DNA of 64,000 nt from Paracoccus caeni (GTDB lineage Bacteria > Pseudomonadota > Alphaproteobacteria > Rhodobacterales > Rhodobacteraceae). The notes below the pieces were generated by a model that searched no databases, was not told where the DNA came from, and saw only the letters and a list, made by a program, of their open reading frames with translations. Location of the stretch: contig NZ_JAEPRQ010000003.1 of NCBI RefSeq assembly GCF_016629665.1, positions 434,001-498,000 of the forward strand, read 5' to 3'. Of the stretch, positions 36,933-48,030 are shown piece by piece. The number at the start of each line of letters is the position of its first letter. Position 1 is the stretch's first letter. A program made the position numbers and the translations under genes.

Positions 36933-38459
36933 TCAGATTTCCCCGGCTTCCTCTTCCAGCGCCAAGGGCGCAACCGGCACGTCCAGATCATCGATGGACA
37001 ACAGCCCCGCAGGCCTCGCCAGCCGCGCCCGCGTCACCCAGAACAGCCGGTTTTGCGCCCGCGTGATTGCAACATAGGTCAGCCGTTTCCACAACGGCAC
37101 CCCTGCCTCGGTCCGGTTCGACCAAGCGGCGGCGCTGATGTCGGGTGCAAAGACCTGCACGTCCGGCCATTGAGAGCCCTGCGCCTTGTGGATCGTCACC
37201 GCCGCGCCGTGCAGAAAAGCCGCCCCCATCCGTGCCGCATAGGGGATGAACGGCTCTTCCTCATCCGGCATTTCGATCTTGACGATACTGGCCGCCGACA
37301 GACGCGGCTCTTCGGCTCCGATGACGTGCAGGCGTGAAAAGCCTGGCTTTTTTCCCGGCCCCAGATAAACCACCTGCGCGCCTTTGATCAGTCCGCGCGC
37401 TTCCAGATCGATCCGCTTCTTGCGGTGTTTCAGCGGCAGTTCCAACCCGTCGCAGATCAGTGGTTCGCCCGGCAGCAGCGCGTCACCCGGCGCGCCGAAA
37501 GCAGTGCGGAAGGCGTGGATCAACCGGATGCGGGTGGCATTGCGCCAGACCAGAACCGGGCTGCGCGCCATCAGATCGCTTTCCACCCGCTCGGCCCAGA
37601 TCACCCGGTCGTCGCGGGACGCCGCCTCGCGCACCAGCCGCTCGAAAGCGTCGAAGCCGACCGTCTCATCGGCCAGCGCATGCGCCAGATCAAGGATCGG
37701 GCTGTCGTCCGCCTGCCGGTGAATGCGGCTGAGAAACAGCTTCTGCCCCTCGGCCAGCCGGTCAAAAACCATTTCGCCGGATTGCCCGACCGGAGCCAGC
37801 TGGGCCGGATCGCCGAACAGCACCAGAACCGGAAAGATTTCCCGCAGATCGTCGAACTGCTTCTCGTCCAGCATCGAGGCTTCGTCGATCAGCCCGATAT
37901 CCAGCCCGTCCTCGCGCCGTTTCCAGCCCCGGATAAAGTCCGATCCGCGCAGCCCCGCCGCCGCCAGCGCGCCGGGGATCGAGGCATGCAGATCATAGAA
38001 CGCCTTCGCCCGGTCCAGCGCGGTTTCGGTCAGTCCTTCGATCACCGGACGCTCGCCGGTTCCGGTCAGCCATTCGGCGATCCGTTCGTATTCCGGGTCA
38101 TAGACGGGGGTGTAGAGAATGCGGTGGATTGTCGTTGCGGGCACGCCACGGGTGCGCAGGACGAATGCGGCCTTGTTCGTTGGCGCAAGGATCGCAAGGC
38201 TGCGGCGGTCCTTGCGGCGTTTGCCCTCGTAATCGCCGCTGATCAACTCGACCCCGGCGGCGCGCAGCGCGCGGGTGATTTCTGACAGCAGCAGCGTCTT
38301 GCCGGAGCCCGCCTTGCCGATCACCGCCACGACCCGGCCCTTGCCCGGTTGCGGCGGCTGCAATTCCTCGGAGACGATATCGATGCCCGCACCGGCAAAG
38401 GTCTCGGCCAGGGAATCCCAGGCGTCGGCCTGATCAGGGGAAAGCGTGGGCGTGGTCAT
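36933..38459 (-). CDS. RecD-like ATP-dependent DNA helicase / exonuclease subunit
   Basis: 508 residues. SF1B helicase with Walker A VIGKAGSGKTLLLSEITRAL (about 46-65), LAPTNKAAFVLRTRGVPATT (motif Ia), LIDEASMLDEKQFDDLREIF (motif II), VLFGDPAQLAPVGQSGEMVF (motif III), the VTIHKAQGSQWPDVQVFAPD motif V and LTYVAITRAQNRLFWVTRAR motif VI. It lacks RecB/RecC-like parts and is a stand-alone alphaproteobacterial RecD2-like ATPase, common in Rhodobacteraceae. The cellular role is DNA repair or recombination by inference. Its start is 124 bp from the divergent permease gene. Confidence 0.92.
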   Translation of the reverse strand: MTTPTLSPDQADAWDSLAETFAGAGIDIVSEELQPPQPGKGRVVAVIGKAGSGKTLLLSEITRALRAAGVELISGDYEGKRRKDRRSLAILAPTNKAAFVLRTRGVPATTIHRILYTPVYDPEYERIAEWLTGTGERPVIEGLTETALDRAKAFYDLHASIPGALAAAGLRGSDFIRGWKRREDGLDIGLIDEASMLDEKQFDDLREIFPVLVLFGDPAQLAPVGQSGEMVFDRLAEGQKLFLSRIHRQADDSPILDLAHALADETVGFDAFERLVREAASRDDRVIWAERVESDLMARSPVLVWRNATRIRLIHAFRTAFGAPGDALLPGEPLICDGLELPLKHRKKRIDLEARGLIKGAQVVYLGPGKKPGFSRLHVIGAEEPRLSAASIVKIEMPDEEEPFIPYAARMGAAFLHGAAVTIHKAQGSQWPDVQVFAPDISAAAWSNRTEAGVPLWKRLTYVAITRAQNRLFWVTRARLARPAGLLSIDDLDVPVAPLALEEEAGEI

Positions 38460-38583
38460 GCGCGCACCATATGCGTGGCTTGCGATGGGCGAAAGGTGGG
38501 ATGAATGCGCATCGCTTATTGGATGATTTGTCTATATTGTAGGCATTCCGGGTGAAGCAGAGTTTGAGAGGGGGGATTTTTCA

Positions 38584-39855
38584 ATGAGCAATGCGACGGA
38601 AGCCACATCTCGCGCGGAAGCAAGCCCCGCGGCATGGACCCGCTACGACACGATCTGGATGCTCAGCCTGTTCGGCACCGCGGTCGGCGCGGGTATTCTG
38701 TTCCTGCCGATCAATGCCGGGATCGGTGGCTTCTGGCCGCTGGTCATCATGGCACTGCTGATCGGACCGATGACCTATCTGTCGCATCGCGGGCTGTCGC
38801 GCTTTGTCTGTTCCAGCAGCAGGCCGGATGCCGATATCACCGAAGTCGTGACCGAGCATTTCGGCCCCGCCGCCGGACGCTTTCTGACGGTTCTCTACTT
38901 CCTCGCGATCTATCCGATCGTGCTGATCTATGGCGTCGGCATCACCAATACCGTCGGCAGCTTCATCGAGAACCAGATGGGAATGACCCCGCCCGCGCGC
39001 TGGTTGTTGTCGGGGCTTCTGGTGGCGGGGATGATGCTGGTGATGATCGCCGGCCAGTGGATCATGCTGATCGTGACGCAATGGCTGGTCTATCCGCTGG
39101 TCGCGATCCTGATTTTCGTATCGCTGTATCTGATCCCCGAATGGAACCTTGCCTCGGTGCGAGAGGTGACACCGATGGGACTGACGCTCAGCACGATCTG
39201 GCTGACGCTGCCGGTGCTGGTCTTTTCGTTCAACCACTCTCCGGCGATCTCGCAATTCGCGGTGGCGATGCGCAGGCATTACGGCGCGGATGAGGGCACG
39301 GTGAAGGCCGATCTGGTCCTGCGCAACACCGCCGCCATGCTGGTCGGCTTTGTCATGCTGTTCGTCTTTTCCTGCGTGCTGGCGCTGTCGCCCGCGCAAC
39401 TGGCCGAGGCGAAGGCGCAGAACCTGCCGATCCTGTCCTATCTGGCGAATGTGAACGGCAGCCCCTTCGTCAGCTATTTCGGCCCGGCAGTGGCGTTCCT
39501 TGCCATCGTGTCGTCCTTCTTCGGGCATTACCTTGGCGCCGCCGAGGGGATGCAAAGCATCCTGCGCGGCACGGTGATGCCAGATCCGTCGAAGGTGTCG
39601 GATCGCAAGATGAAGCAGGGGATCGCCGTCTTTATCTTCTTCACCACATGGGGCGCGGCGATTCTGAACCCGTCGATCCTTGGGCTGATCGAGATGCTGG
39701 CCGGGCCGGTCATCGCCGCGATTCTATATCTGATGCCGATGTATGCGATCTACAAAGTTCCCGCGCTGGCGAAGTATCGGCACCAGTTGTCGAACATCTT
39801 CGTCATCATCGCGGGGGTGGTGACAATCAGCGCTATTTTCTACAGCTTCTTTTAG
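38584..39855 (+). CDS. HAAAP-family amino acid permease (SdaC-like)
   Basis: 423 residues with 11 predicted membrane helices. The opening WMLSLFGTAVGAGILFLPIN is the hydroxy/aromatic amino acid permease signature. The central block VFSFNHSPAISQFAVAMRRH and SFFGHYLGAAEGMQSILRGT match the serine/threonine (SdaC, TdcC) branch. Transport is probably of serine or threonine with H+ or Na+; this is family inference. ATG 38584 follows GAGGGGGG. It ends at a bidirectional terminator shared with gdhA. Confidence 0.9.
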   Translation: MSNATEATSRAEASPAAWTRYDTIWMLSLFGTAVGAGILFLPINAGIGGFWPLVIMALLIGPMTYLSHRGLSRFVCSSSRPDADITEVVTEHFGPAAGRFLTVLYFLAIYPIVLIYGVGITNTVGSFIENQMGMTPPARWLLSGLLVAGMMLVMIAGQWIMLIVTQWLVYPLVAILIFVSLYLIPEWNLASVREVTPMGLTLSTIWLTLPVLVFSFNHSPAISQFAVAMRRHYGADEGTVKADLVLRNTAAMLVGFVMLFVFSCVLALSPAQLAEAKAQNLPILSYLANVNGSPFVSYFGPAVAFLAIVSSFFGHYLGAAEGMQSILRGTVMPDPSKVSDRKMKQGIAVFIFFTTWGAAILNPSILGLIEMLAGPVIAAILYLMPMYAIYKVPALAKYRHQLSNIFVIIAGVVTISAIFYSFF

Positions 39856-39872
39856 GCTGCACGCAGAGACGC

Positions 39873-39903
39873 AAAACCCGCCATCGCAGGGATGGCGGGT
39901 TTT
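39873..39903. terminator. Bidirectional terminator between permease gene and gdhA
   Basis: AAAACCCGCCATC (39873-39885), loop GCAGG, GATGGCGGGTTTT (39891-39903): a perfect 13-bp stem with A and T tracts on either side. It serves the plus-strand permease gene and the minus-strand gdhA. Confidence 0.93.
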
Positions 39904-39920
39904 CAGTTTCGATCATCCGA

Positions 39921-41420
<1,500 letters not shown>

Positions 41421-42710
41421 TCAGGCCTTGCGGGCGTCCAGCGCGTCCTCGAATGTGCGCAGGCCGGTGATCGGCGACTGGACCAGCACTGCCATGTTCC
41501 CCGGCTTGTGTTCGTTGCGATACATCTTCGTATGCGCCTGCGGGATTTCGGCCCAGGGGAACACCTCGGACATGCAGGGGTCCAGACGGCGTTCCAGCAT
41601 CAGCTTGTTCGCGGCGCTGGCCTGTTTCAGATGGGCGAAGTGGCTGCCCTGAATGCGCTTCTGATGCATCCACAGGTAACGCACGTCGAAGGTGCAGTTG
41701 AAGCCGGTGGTTCCGGCGCAGATCACGATCATGCCGCCCTTTTTGCACACGAGGGTCGAGACCGGGAAGGTCGCCTCGCCCGGATGTTCGAAGACGATAT
41801 CGACATTGTTGCCCTTGCCGGTGATGTCCCAGATGGCCTTTCCGAACTTGCGCGCCTCGGTGAACCATTCCTTGTATTCGGGCGTGTTCACCTTGGGCAA
41901 CTGGCCCCAACATTTGAATTCCTTGCGGTTGATGACGCCTTTGGCCCCAAGGCCCATGACGAAATCACGCTTGTCTTCTTCGCTGATGACGCCGATCGCA
42001 TTGCCGCCCGCCGCATTGATCAACTGGATCGCGTAAGAGCCAAGCCCGCCCGATGAACCCCAGACCAGAACGTTCATGCCCGGTTTCAACTCGTGCGGCT
42101 CGTGCCCGAACAGCATCCGATAGGCTGTGGCCAGCGTCAGCGTATAGCAGGCCGATTCCTCCCATGTCAGGTGACGCGGGCGCTGCATAAGCTGTTGCGA
42201 CTGGACGCGGGTGAACTGGGCAAAGCTGCCATCCGGGGTCTCATAGCCCCAGATGCGCTGCGTGGGCGAGTACATCGGATCGCCGCCGTTGCATTCCTCG
42301 TCATCGCCGTCGTCCTGATTGCAATGGACCACGACTTCGTCGCCGACCTTCCAGCGCTTGACCTTGTCGCCCACCGCCCAGACGATCCCCGAGGCATCGG
42401 ACCCGGCGATATGATATTCGGCGCCATGGCCGTCAAAGGGGCTGATCGGTTGGCCCAGACCGGCCCAGATGCCGTTGTAATTAACGCCCGCCGCCATCAC
42501 CAGAACCAGCACCTCATTGCTGTCCAGCGTCGGCGTATCGACGACCTCAAGCTGCATCGCCTGTTCGGGTTCGCCATGACGTTCGCGCCGGATCGCCCAA
42601 GCGTGCATCTTTTTCGGCACATGACCCAAAGGCGGCATCTCACCGACCTCATAGAGATCTTTCACGGGCGCATCATAGGGTGCGATCGGGGTCGGTGCGT
42701 CCAGAGCCAT
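41421..42710 (-). CDS. ccr: Crotonyl-CoA carboxylase/reductase
   Basis: 429 residues. An MDR-superfamily enzyme and the key reductive carboxylation step of the ethylmalonyl-CoA pathway: crotonyl-CoA + CO2 + NADPH gives (2S)-ethylmalonyl-CoA. The substrate and CO2-site residues known in this family appear in context: Asn in AAGVNYNGIWAGLGQPIS, Phe-Glu in IWGYETPDGSFAQF (the family Phe-Glu pair is not obvious there, so this point is uncertain) and His in GSHFAHLKQASAANKLMLER. NADPH fold: VLVWGSSGGLGSYAIQLINA. The insert HCNQDDGDDEECNGGDPMYS is typical of Ccr. The gene is divergent from ecm with a 209-bp spacer. It indicates assimilation of acetate or other C2 units by this route. Confidence 0.97.
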   Translation of the reverse strand: MALDAPTPIAPYDAPVKDLYEVGEMPPLGHVPKKMHAWAIRRERHGEPEQAMQLEVVDTPTLDSNEVLVLVMAAGVNYNGIWAGLGQPISPFDGHGAEYHIAGSDASGIVWAVGDKVKRWKVGDEVVVHCNQDDGDDEECNGGDPMYSPTQRIWGYETPDGSFAQFTRVQSQQLMQRPRHLTWEESACYTLTLATAYRMLFGHEPHELKPGMNVLVWGSSGGLGSYAIQLINAAGGNAIGVISEEDKRDFVMGLGAKGVINRKEFKCWGQLPKVNTPEYKEWFTEARKFGKAIWDITGKGNNVDIVFEHPGEATFPVSTLVCKKGGMIVICAGTTGFNCTFDVRYLWMHQKRIQGSHFAHLKQASAANKLMLERRLDPCMSEVFPWAEIPQAHTKMYRNEHKPGNMAVLVQSPITGLRTFEDALDARKA

Positions 42711-42919
42711 CAGGTTCTCCTGTCAATGCCGCGTCGCAGAATCGTTTCATGCTGCGTGAGGCAGTCGTAAAATCAACGACGCAATAATGCAATCAAGATT
42801 TATGTTACTGCGCAATATTATGTCGTTATGCCTAAATTTTTGCCGCGCCGCGGCGAGTTGACCGGGTATCTTTATTTCTGTATCAACGCATCAACCGTAA
42901 GATTGTTGCGAGGATCGTG
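42711..42919. promoter_or_regulatory. Divergent ccr/ecm promoter region
   Basis: A 209-bp AT-rich gap between the divergent ethylmalonyl-CoA pathway genes. Related motifs ACGCAATAATGC (near 42782) and TGCGCAATATTATG (near 42816) occur about 34 bp apart and could be sites for a shared regulator, such as the RamB-type regulator of this pathway. This is inference; no consensus was checked. The ccr ribosome site reads AGGAGA on the minus strand. Confidence 0.4.
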
Positions 42920-44878
42920 ATGGCGGAGAAGGAAAAGCCTTGGCTGTTTCGGACCTATGCAGGCCATTCGACAGCCGCGAAATCGAACGCGCTTTATCGC
43001 AGCAATCTGGCGAAGGGGCAGACCGGGCTGTCGGTGGCGTTCGATCTGCCGACGCAGACCGGCTATGACAGCGATCACGTTCTGGCGCGGGGCGAGGTCG
43101 GCAAGGTCGGCGTGCCGATCTGCCATCTAGGCGACATGCGGTCGCTGTTCGATCAGATCCCGCTGGAGCAGATGAACACCTCGATGACGATCAATGCGAC
43201 GGCGCCGTGGCTGTTATCGCTGTATATTGCCGTCGCGGAAGAGCAGGGGGCGGATGTCACCCTGCTGCAGGGAACGGTTCAGAACGATCTGATCAAGGAA
43301 TACCTGTCGCGCGGCACCTATATCTGCCCGCCGAAGCCATCGCTCGCGATGATCACCGACGTTGCCGCCTATACGCGCGAGCATCTGCCAAAGTGGAACC
43401 CGATGAATGTCTGTTCCTACCATCTGCAGGAAGCCGGGGCGACGCCGCAGCAGGAGCTGGCTTATGCGCTGGCGACCGGGATTGCGGTGCTGGACGATCT
43501 GAAGACCAAGGTTCCGTCCGATGAATTTCCGGCGATGGTGGGACGGATCAGCTTCTTCGTGAATGCGGGCATCCGCTTCATCACCGAGATGTGCAAGATG
43601 CGCGCCTTTACCGAGTTGTGGGACGAGATCACGGCCCAGCGATACGGGATCAACGACCCGAAATACCGCCGCTTCCGCTATGGAGTGCAGGTGAACAGCC
43701 TTGGCCTGACCGAGCAGCAGCCCGAGAACAACGTCTATCGTATTCTGCTGGAGATGCTGGCCGTCACCTTGTCGAAGAATGCGCGGGCGCGGGCAGTGCA
43801 ATTGCCTGCATGGAACGAGGCGCTTGGTTTGCCCCGGCCATGGGATCAGCAATGGTCGCTGCGGATGCAGCAGATCGTCGCCTATGAGACGGATTTGCTG
43901 GAATATGGCGATCTTTTCGACGGCAACCCGGTGATCGCCGCCAAGGTGGAAGAGCTGAAGCAGGGCGCGCGGGATGAATTGGCATTGCTGGACGAGATGG
44001 GCGGAGCGATTGCGGCGATCGACTATATGAAGTCGCGGCTGGTCGAATCGAACGCCGAACGCTTCGGCAAGATTGAATCGAACGAAACCATCGTCGTCGG
44101 CGTGAACCGCTGGCAGCAGGGTGAGCCTTCGCCGCTGATGGCAGGGGATGGCGGGATCATGGTCGTCGATCCGGCGGTGGAAGAGGATCAGATCGCCCGG
44201 CTGGGTGCGTGGCGCGAAGCTCGCGACGAAGCGGCCGTCGAGGCCGCCCTCGCCGCGCTGCGCCTTGCGGCACAGAAAGGTGCGAATATCATGCCGGCCT
44301 CTATCGCGGCGGCGAAAGCGGGGGCGACGACCGGCGAATGGGCGGGCGTGATGCGGCAGGTCCATGGCGAATATCGCGGCCCGACCGGCGTTTCGGCCAG
44401 CCCGTCGAACCGGACCGAGGGGCTTGAGGAAATCCGCGAGGCGGTGGATGCGGTCAGCAGCCGGTTGGGGCGTCGGCTGAAATTCGTGGTCGGCAAGCCG
44501 GGTTTGGACGGCCATTCCAACGGTGCAGAGCAGATCGCCTTCCGCGCCCGCGACTGCGGCATGGACATCACCTATGAGGGTATCCGGCTGACGCCAGAAC
44601 AGATCGTGACCCGCGCGCAGGAAGAGGATGCCCATGTCGTTGGTCTTTCGATCCTGTCAGGTAGTCATCTGCCACTGATCGAAGATACGATGCAGCGCAT
44701 GCGGGATCAGGGGCTGGGCCATATCCCGGTGATCGTCGGCGGCATCATCCCCGACGAGGATGCCAGGCGGCTGGTCGAGATGGGCGTTGCAAGGGTCTAT
44801 ACGCCCAAGGATTTTCAGCTCAACACGATCATGATGGATATCGTCGCGCTGGTCGAGCCGGGGGCAGAGGCCGCCTGA
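42920..44878 (+). CDS. ecm: Ethylmalonyl-CoA mutase
   Basis: 652 residues. Adenosylcobalamin-dependent mutase converting (2R)-ethylmalonyl-CoA to methylsuccinyl-CoA. The large domain has KEKPWLFRTYAGHSTAAKSN, LSVAFDLPTQTGYDSDHVLA, MNTSMTINATAPWLLSLYIA and ILLEMLAVTLSKNARARAVQ. The C-terminal B12 domain has the base-off motif in KFVVGKPGLDGHSNGAEQIA (DxHxxG with the cobalt-ligating His) and VGLSILSGSHLPLIEDTMQR. The length and the N-terminus fit Ecm rather than methylmalonyl-CoA mutase, and the pairing with ccr confirms it. ATG 42920 follows a GTG that could also start. It needs B12, for which cobD in this window is one synthesis gene. Confidence 0.96.
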   Translation: MAEKEKPWLFRTYAGHSTAAKSNALYRSNLAKGQTGLSVAFDLPTQTGYDSDHVLARGEVGKVGVPICHLGDMRSLFDQIPLEQMNTSMTINATAPWLLSLYIAVAEEQGADVTLLQGTVQNDLIKEYLSRGTYICPPKPSLAMITDVAAYTREHLPKWNPMNVCSYHLQEAGATPQQELAYALATGIAVLDDLKTKVPSDEFPAMVGRISFFVNAGIRFITEMCKMRAFTELWDEITAQRYGINDPKYRRFRYGVQVNSLGLTEQQPENNVYRILLEMLAVTLSKNARARAVQLPAWNEALGLPRPWDQQWSLRMQQIVAYETDLLEYGDLFDGNPVIAAKVEELKQGARDELALLDEMGGAIAAIDYMKSRLVESNAERFGKIESNETIVVGVNRWQQGEPSPLMAGDGGIMVVDPAVEEDQIARLGAWREARDEAAVEAALAALRLAAQKGANIMPASIAAAKAGATTGEWAGVMRQVHGEYRGPTGVSASPSNRTEGLEEIREAVDAVSSRLGRRLKFVVGKPGLDGHSNGAEQIAFRARDCGMDITYEGIRLTPEQIVTRAQEEDAHVVGLSILSGSHLPLIEDTMQRMRDQGLGHIPVIVGGIIPDEDARRLVEMGVARVYTPKDFQLNTIMMDIVALVEPGAEAA

Positions 44879-44990
44879 ACCGCGCCGGTTTCCGGCAGAA
44901 TTCCACCGATTTCAGAGCGTAACGGAACCAGCCCCGAACCCGAGGCGCGATTTGTCCGTTGGGAAGCGAATACGCGACCAAGGACAAGAC

Positions 44991-45929
44991 ATGACGGCTA
45001 CAGGCGATCGAAGCAGTGCGGTCGATCCATTGCGGATGTTGTTGGCGATCTTCGTGATCGGAATCCATACGGGCTTTCCCGACATTCTGCCGGAAATCCT
45101 CAGACAGACGCTGCTGAACGGGATTTACCGTTTGGCGGTGCCAGTCTTTGCGCTGATCTCGGGTTACTTCTTTCTTGATGCCGTGCGCAGCGGGCGCGAG
45201 GGGTTGTTTCTGCGCCGTATCCTGACGCTTTACGGGTTGTGGATGGCGATCTATCTGACCCGCTATCTGCCGGTGATCGACACATTCGAGGATGCGTTGA
45301 GCATGGCGTTCTTCGGATACTTTCACCTGTGGTATCTGCCGGGCATTTTGATTGCTGCCGTGATCCTTGCCGGGCTGGTGCGGATGCAGGTGTCTCCCCG
45401 TGCCATTGCCGTGGGTGCGGTCGTTTTGGCGGCGATCGGTCTGGGCCTGCAATTCGTGGTGCTCTCGGGTCTGGCGGAACTGGATGTGAAAGTCTTCCGT
45501 AACGGAGTGTTCTTTGTTTTCCCCTATTTCGCCATTGGCTATCTGCTGGCGATGTGGCGGAAGAAGCGGGATGACTGGCAGCCCGGCGGTCTGATGGTCA
45601 CGCTTGCTCTGGCGCTGGTCATGGGGGAAAGCCTGATCTGGTATGCGATTGCAGGCAATATGTCGGGGGTTGAGAATATGGCCTCGCTGCTGATCGCCGC
45701 GCCGGTGCTGTTTCTGGCAGCACTGGGCACGCCCGGATGGGAGAACGGGCGGCATATCGCCGGAATGGCGGCCTTTACCTATTTCTTCCATGTCCACATG
45801 ATGTTCACCGCAACGCGGTTGGGCATTTCGGACGATGCGAAGTTTCTGTTCGTGACGGTGGCCTGTGTTGCACTGTATCTGGCGGTGAACGCGATACAGG
45901 GCAGGCGGCTGTTGCGGGCGATCACCTGA
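44991..45929 (+). CDS. Acyltransferase-3-like membrane protein
   Basis: 312 residues with about ten predicted membrane helices. An opening VDPLRMLLAIFVIGIHTGFP carries the R-x-x-A...H pattern of acyltransferase family 3 (OpgC/OafA/NodX-like), followed by RLAVPVFALISGYFFLDAVR and YFHLWYLPGILIAAVILAGL. Members O-acylate glycans or lipopolysaccharide from the cytoplasmic side. The substrate is unknown. ATG 44991 is chosen since AAGGAC lies upstream; a TTG reading from 44952 is unlikely. No glycan gene is adjacent. Confidence 0.86.
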   Translation: MTATGDRSSAVDPLRMLLAIFVIGIHTGFPDILPEILRQTLLNGIYRLAVPVFALISGYFFLDAVRSGREGLFLRRILTLYGLWMAIYLTRYLPVIDTFEDALSMAFFGYFHLWYLPGILIAAVILAGLVRMQVSPRAIAVGAVVLAAIGLGLQFVVLSGLAELDVKVFRNGVFFVFPYFAIGYLLAMWRKKRDDWQPGGLMVTLALALVMGESLIWYAIAGNMSGVENMASLLIAAPVLFLAALGTPGWENGRHIAGMAAFTYFFHVHMMFTATRLGISDDAKFLFVTVACVALYLAVNAIQGRRLLRAIT

Positions 45930-45980
45930 GGGTCTTACGTCATTACGCTTGCCGGTCTGCGGCACGCCCCTCTGAAACGA

Positions 45981-46008
45981 AAAACGCCGCCCCGAGGGGC
46001 GGCGTTTT
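45981..46008. terminator. Bidirectional terminator between acyltransferase gene and rpmE
   Basis: AAAACGCCGCCCC (45981-45993) pairs with GGGGCGGCGTTTT (45996-46008) around a minimal loop. The A and T tracts allow use by both the plus-strand acyltransferase gene and the minus-strand rpmE. Confidence 0.92.
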
Positions 46009-46029
46009 GGTATCGAATGGCAGCGGCGA

Positions 46030-46251
46030 TCAGAAGCCGAGGCCTGCATATTTCGATTTGAATTTCGACACGCGGCCGCCGGTGTCCATCAGCTTGGCCG
46101 AGCCGCCGGTCCATGCCGGGTGCGAGGTCGGGTCGATGTCCAGCGACATGGTGTCGCCTTCCGAGCCCCAGGTCGAGCGGGTCTCGTAGGTGGTCCCGTC
46201 GGTCATCTTGACCGAGATGGTGTGATAATCGGGGTGGATATCTTTTTTCAT
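46030..46251 (-). CDS. rpmE: 50S ribosomal protein bL31
   Basis: 73 residues: [20 protein letters not shown], then [20 protein letters not shown] and [20 protein letters not shown]. This is bL31 of the large subunit. It has no cysteine at all, so it is the zinc-independent (C-minus) kind, though its length resembles the alphaproteobacterial standard form. It lies 14 bp after rplS on the same strand and is followed by the 45981 terminator, closing the cluster. Confidence 0.96.
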   Translation of the reverse strand: MKKDIHPDYHTISVKMTDGTTYETRSTWGSEGDTMSLDIDPTSHPAWTGGSAKLMDTGGRVSKFKSKYAGLGF

Positions 46252-46265
46252 CTGTTCGACCTTCC

Positions 46266-46649
46266 TCAGGCTTTCGCGTCCGAGAGGGGACGGTAATTGG
46301 TTTTCTCGGCGATACGGGCCGATTTACCGCGACGGTCGCGCAGGTAATACAGCTTGGCGCGACGGACTTTACCGCGACGGACCACTTCGATTGCATCGAT
46401 ATTGGTCGAATACAGCGGGAATACGCGCTCGACGCCTTCGCCGAAGCTGATTTTGCGGACGGTGAAGCTTGCGCCGATGCCGTTGCCACCTTTGCGCGAG
46501 ATGCAGACACCTTCATAGTTCTGCACGCGGGTCCGGGTGCCCTCGGTCACTTTGTAACCGACGCGGACGGTGTCACCGGCCTTGAAGTCGGGGATGGTCT
46601 TGCCAAGCTCGGCGATTTGCTCGGCTTCCAGTTGGGCGATCAGGTTCAT
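46266..46649 (-). CDS. rplS: 50S ribosomal protein bL19
   Basis: 127 residues. [80 protein letters not shown] and [20 protein letters not shown] are all canonical. A short C-terminal tail after the core ([12 protein letters not shown]) is usual in alphaproteobacteria. It forms part of the 30S-50S bridge. It starts 2 bp after trmD, in the rpsP-rimM-trmD-rplS order. Confidence 0.98.
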   Translation of the reverse strand: MNLIAQLEAEQIAELGKTIPDFKAGDTVRVGYKVTEGTRTRVQNYEGVCISRKGGNGIGASFTVRKISFGEGVERVFPLYSTNIDAIEVVRRGKVRRAKLYYLRDRRGKSARIAEKTNYRPLSDAKA

Positions 46650-46651
46650 CG

Positions 46652-47536
46652 CTATGTTTCCTTGTCATGCTCGCGGTGATCCCGCGATTGGTCTGATGCG
46701 CCCGAGAGCTGTCGGTCCTTTGCCGGGTCCATATGCGTTTCGGCATATGCCCGCCACAGATCGGGGCGGCGTTCCTTTGTCAGCCTTTCGGCCTCACTGG
46801 CACGCCAAGCATGAATGGCCGCGTGATTGCCGGAAAGCAGGACTTCCGGGATCTCGCGACCTTCCCACAGGGCGGGCTTCGTGTACTGGGGGGCTTCAAG
46901 AAGGCCCCGATTGCCGATGGAAAAGGATTCCTCGGCCAGAGAGTCCTGATTCCCCAGCACGCGCGGTATAAGGCGAACCGTCGCATCGATCAAGACCTGA
47001 GCCGCAATCTCTCCGCCGGTCAAAACATAGTCGCCGATGCTGATTTCCTCGATGCCGTGGGCGTCCAGAACCCGCTGATCCACGCCCTCGAACCGGCCGC
47101 AAATCAGGGTCACGCCCGGCCCTTCGGCCAAGGCGCGGGCGCGGGCCTGTGTCAGCGGCTTGCCGCGCGGCGACATGTAGATGATCGGGGTTGGCGGGGC
47201 TTGCCGGGCCTCGCGCAGGGCCGCGTCCATCACATCGGCGCGCAGCACCATGCCGGCGCCGCCACCTGCGGGGGTGTCATCGACATTGCGGTGCTTGCCG
47301 ATGCCGAAATCGCGCAGCGGGATGGTTTGCAGGTTCCAAAGCCCCTGAGCCAGCGCCTTGCCGGTCAGTGACAGGCCAAGGATGCCGGGGAAGGCTTCGG
47401 GGAAAAGCGTGATGATCCTGGCGGTCCAGGCACCTTTCACCTGCGGCTCGGCCATCAACTCGCGCGGGCGCAGGCTGGCCGAAATCGACAGCCGCCCATG
47501 CGACTTCGGTTCCGGGGATTTGGGCGTATCGCTCAC
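46652..47536 (-). CDS. trmD: tRNA (guanine-N1)-methyltransferase TrmD
   Basis: 294 residues. Makes m1G37 in tRNAs that read CNN/GNN codons, using S-adenosylmethionine in the trefoil-knot fold. [80 protein letters not shown] and [20 protein letters not shown] are diagnostic. The GTG start at 47536 overlaps the rimM stop. The reading adds ~35 N-terminal residues before the usual core and ~30 at the C-terminus (ending DHREHDKET), so an internal start (near 47455) is possible. Confidence 0.96.
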   Translation of the reverse strand: MSDTPKSPEPKSHGRLSISASLRPRELMAEPQVKGAWTARIITLFPEAFPGILGLSLTGKALAQGLWNLQTIPLRDFGIGKHRNVDDTPAGGGAGMVLRADVMDAALREARQAPPTPIIYMSPRGKPLTQARARALAEGPGVTLICGRFEGVDQRVLDAHGIEEISIGDYVLTGGEIAAQVLIDATVRLIPRVLGNQDSLAEESFSIGNRGLLEAPQYTKPALWEGREIPEVLLSGNHAAIHAWRASEAERLTKERRPDLWRAYAETHMDPAKDRQLSGASDQSRDHREHDKET

Positions 47537-48027
47537 TCGTCGGATTCCGGCGGATCGGCGACAATGCGACCGGCCTTCAGATCGACGGTGGGGACGACGG
47601 CGCGGGTGAAAGGCAGCAAAAGCTGTTCCTTGCCAATGACTTCCAGAATATCGCCCGCGCCGTGATCGAAGATTGCGCGGACCCGGCCAAGCACCTGCCC
47701 GCCAGTATCCACAACCTCCAGCCCGATCAGGTCGGCATGGTAGAATTCATCGTCGGGAAGCGAGGGTAGCACGTCGCGGGATGCCCAAAGGGTGATGCCC
47801 CGCAGCGCCTCGGCATCCTCGCGGGTATTGACGTTCGACACCCGCGCGCCAAGCCCGCCGGTAACCGGGCGGGTCAGTTTGACGGTAAAACTGCGCTTGC
47901 CGTCCTCGGTCGTCAAAGGACCGTAATTGGCGATATCGGCGGGTTCGGTGCAGAAACTTTTCAGGCGAACCTCTCCACGGACCCCGAAGGCCCCGGCAAT
48001 CGCGCCTACGCAAATCTTGTCAGTCAT
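47533..48027 (-). CDS. rimM: Ribosome maturation factor RimM
   Basis: 164 residues. 30S maturation factor that binds S19. The N-terminal beta-barrel contains [20 protein letters not shown] and the PRC-barrel contains [40 protein letters not shown] and [20 protein letters not shown]. It overlaps trmD by 4 nt. A 50-residue membrane peptide gene (48031-48183) separates it from rpsP. Confidence 0.97.
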   Translation of the reverse strand: MTDKICVGAIAGAFGVRGEVRLKSFCTEPADIANYGPLTTEDGKRSFTVKLTRPVTGGLGARVSNVNTREDAEALRGITLWASRDVLPSLPDDEFYHADLIGLEVVDTGGQVLGRVRAIFDHGAGDILEVIGKEQLLLPFTRAVVPTVDLKAGRIVADPPESDE

Positions 48028-48030
48028 TGG

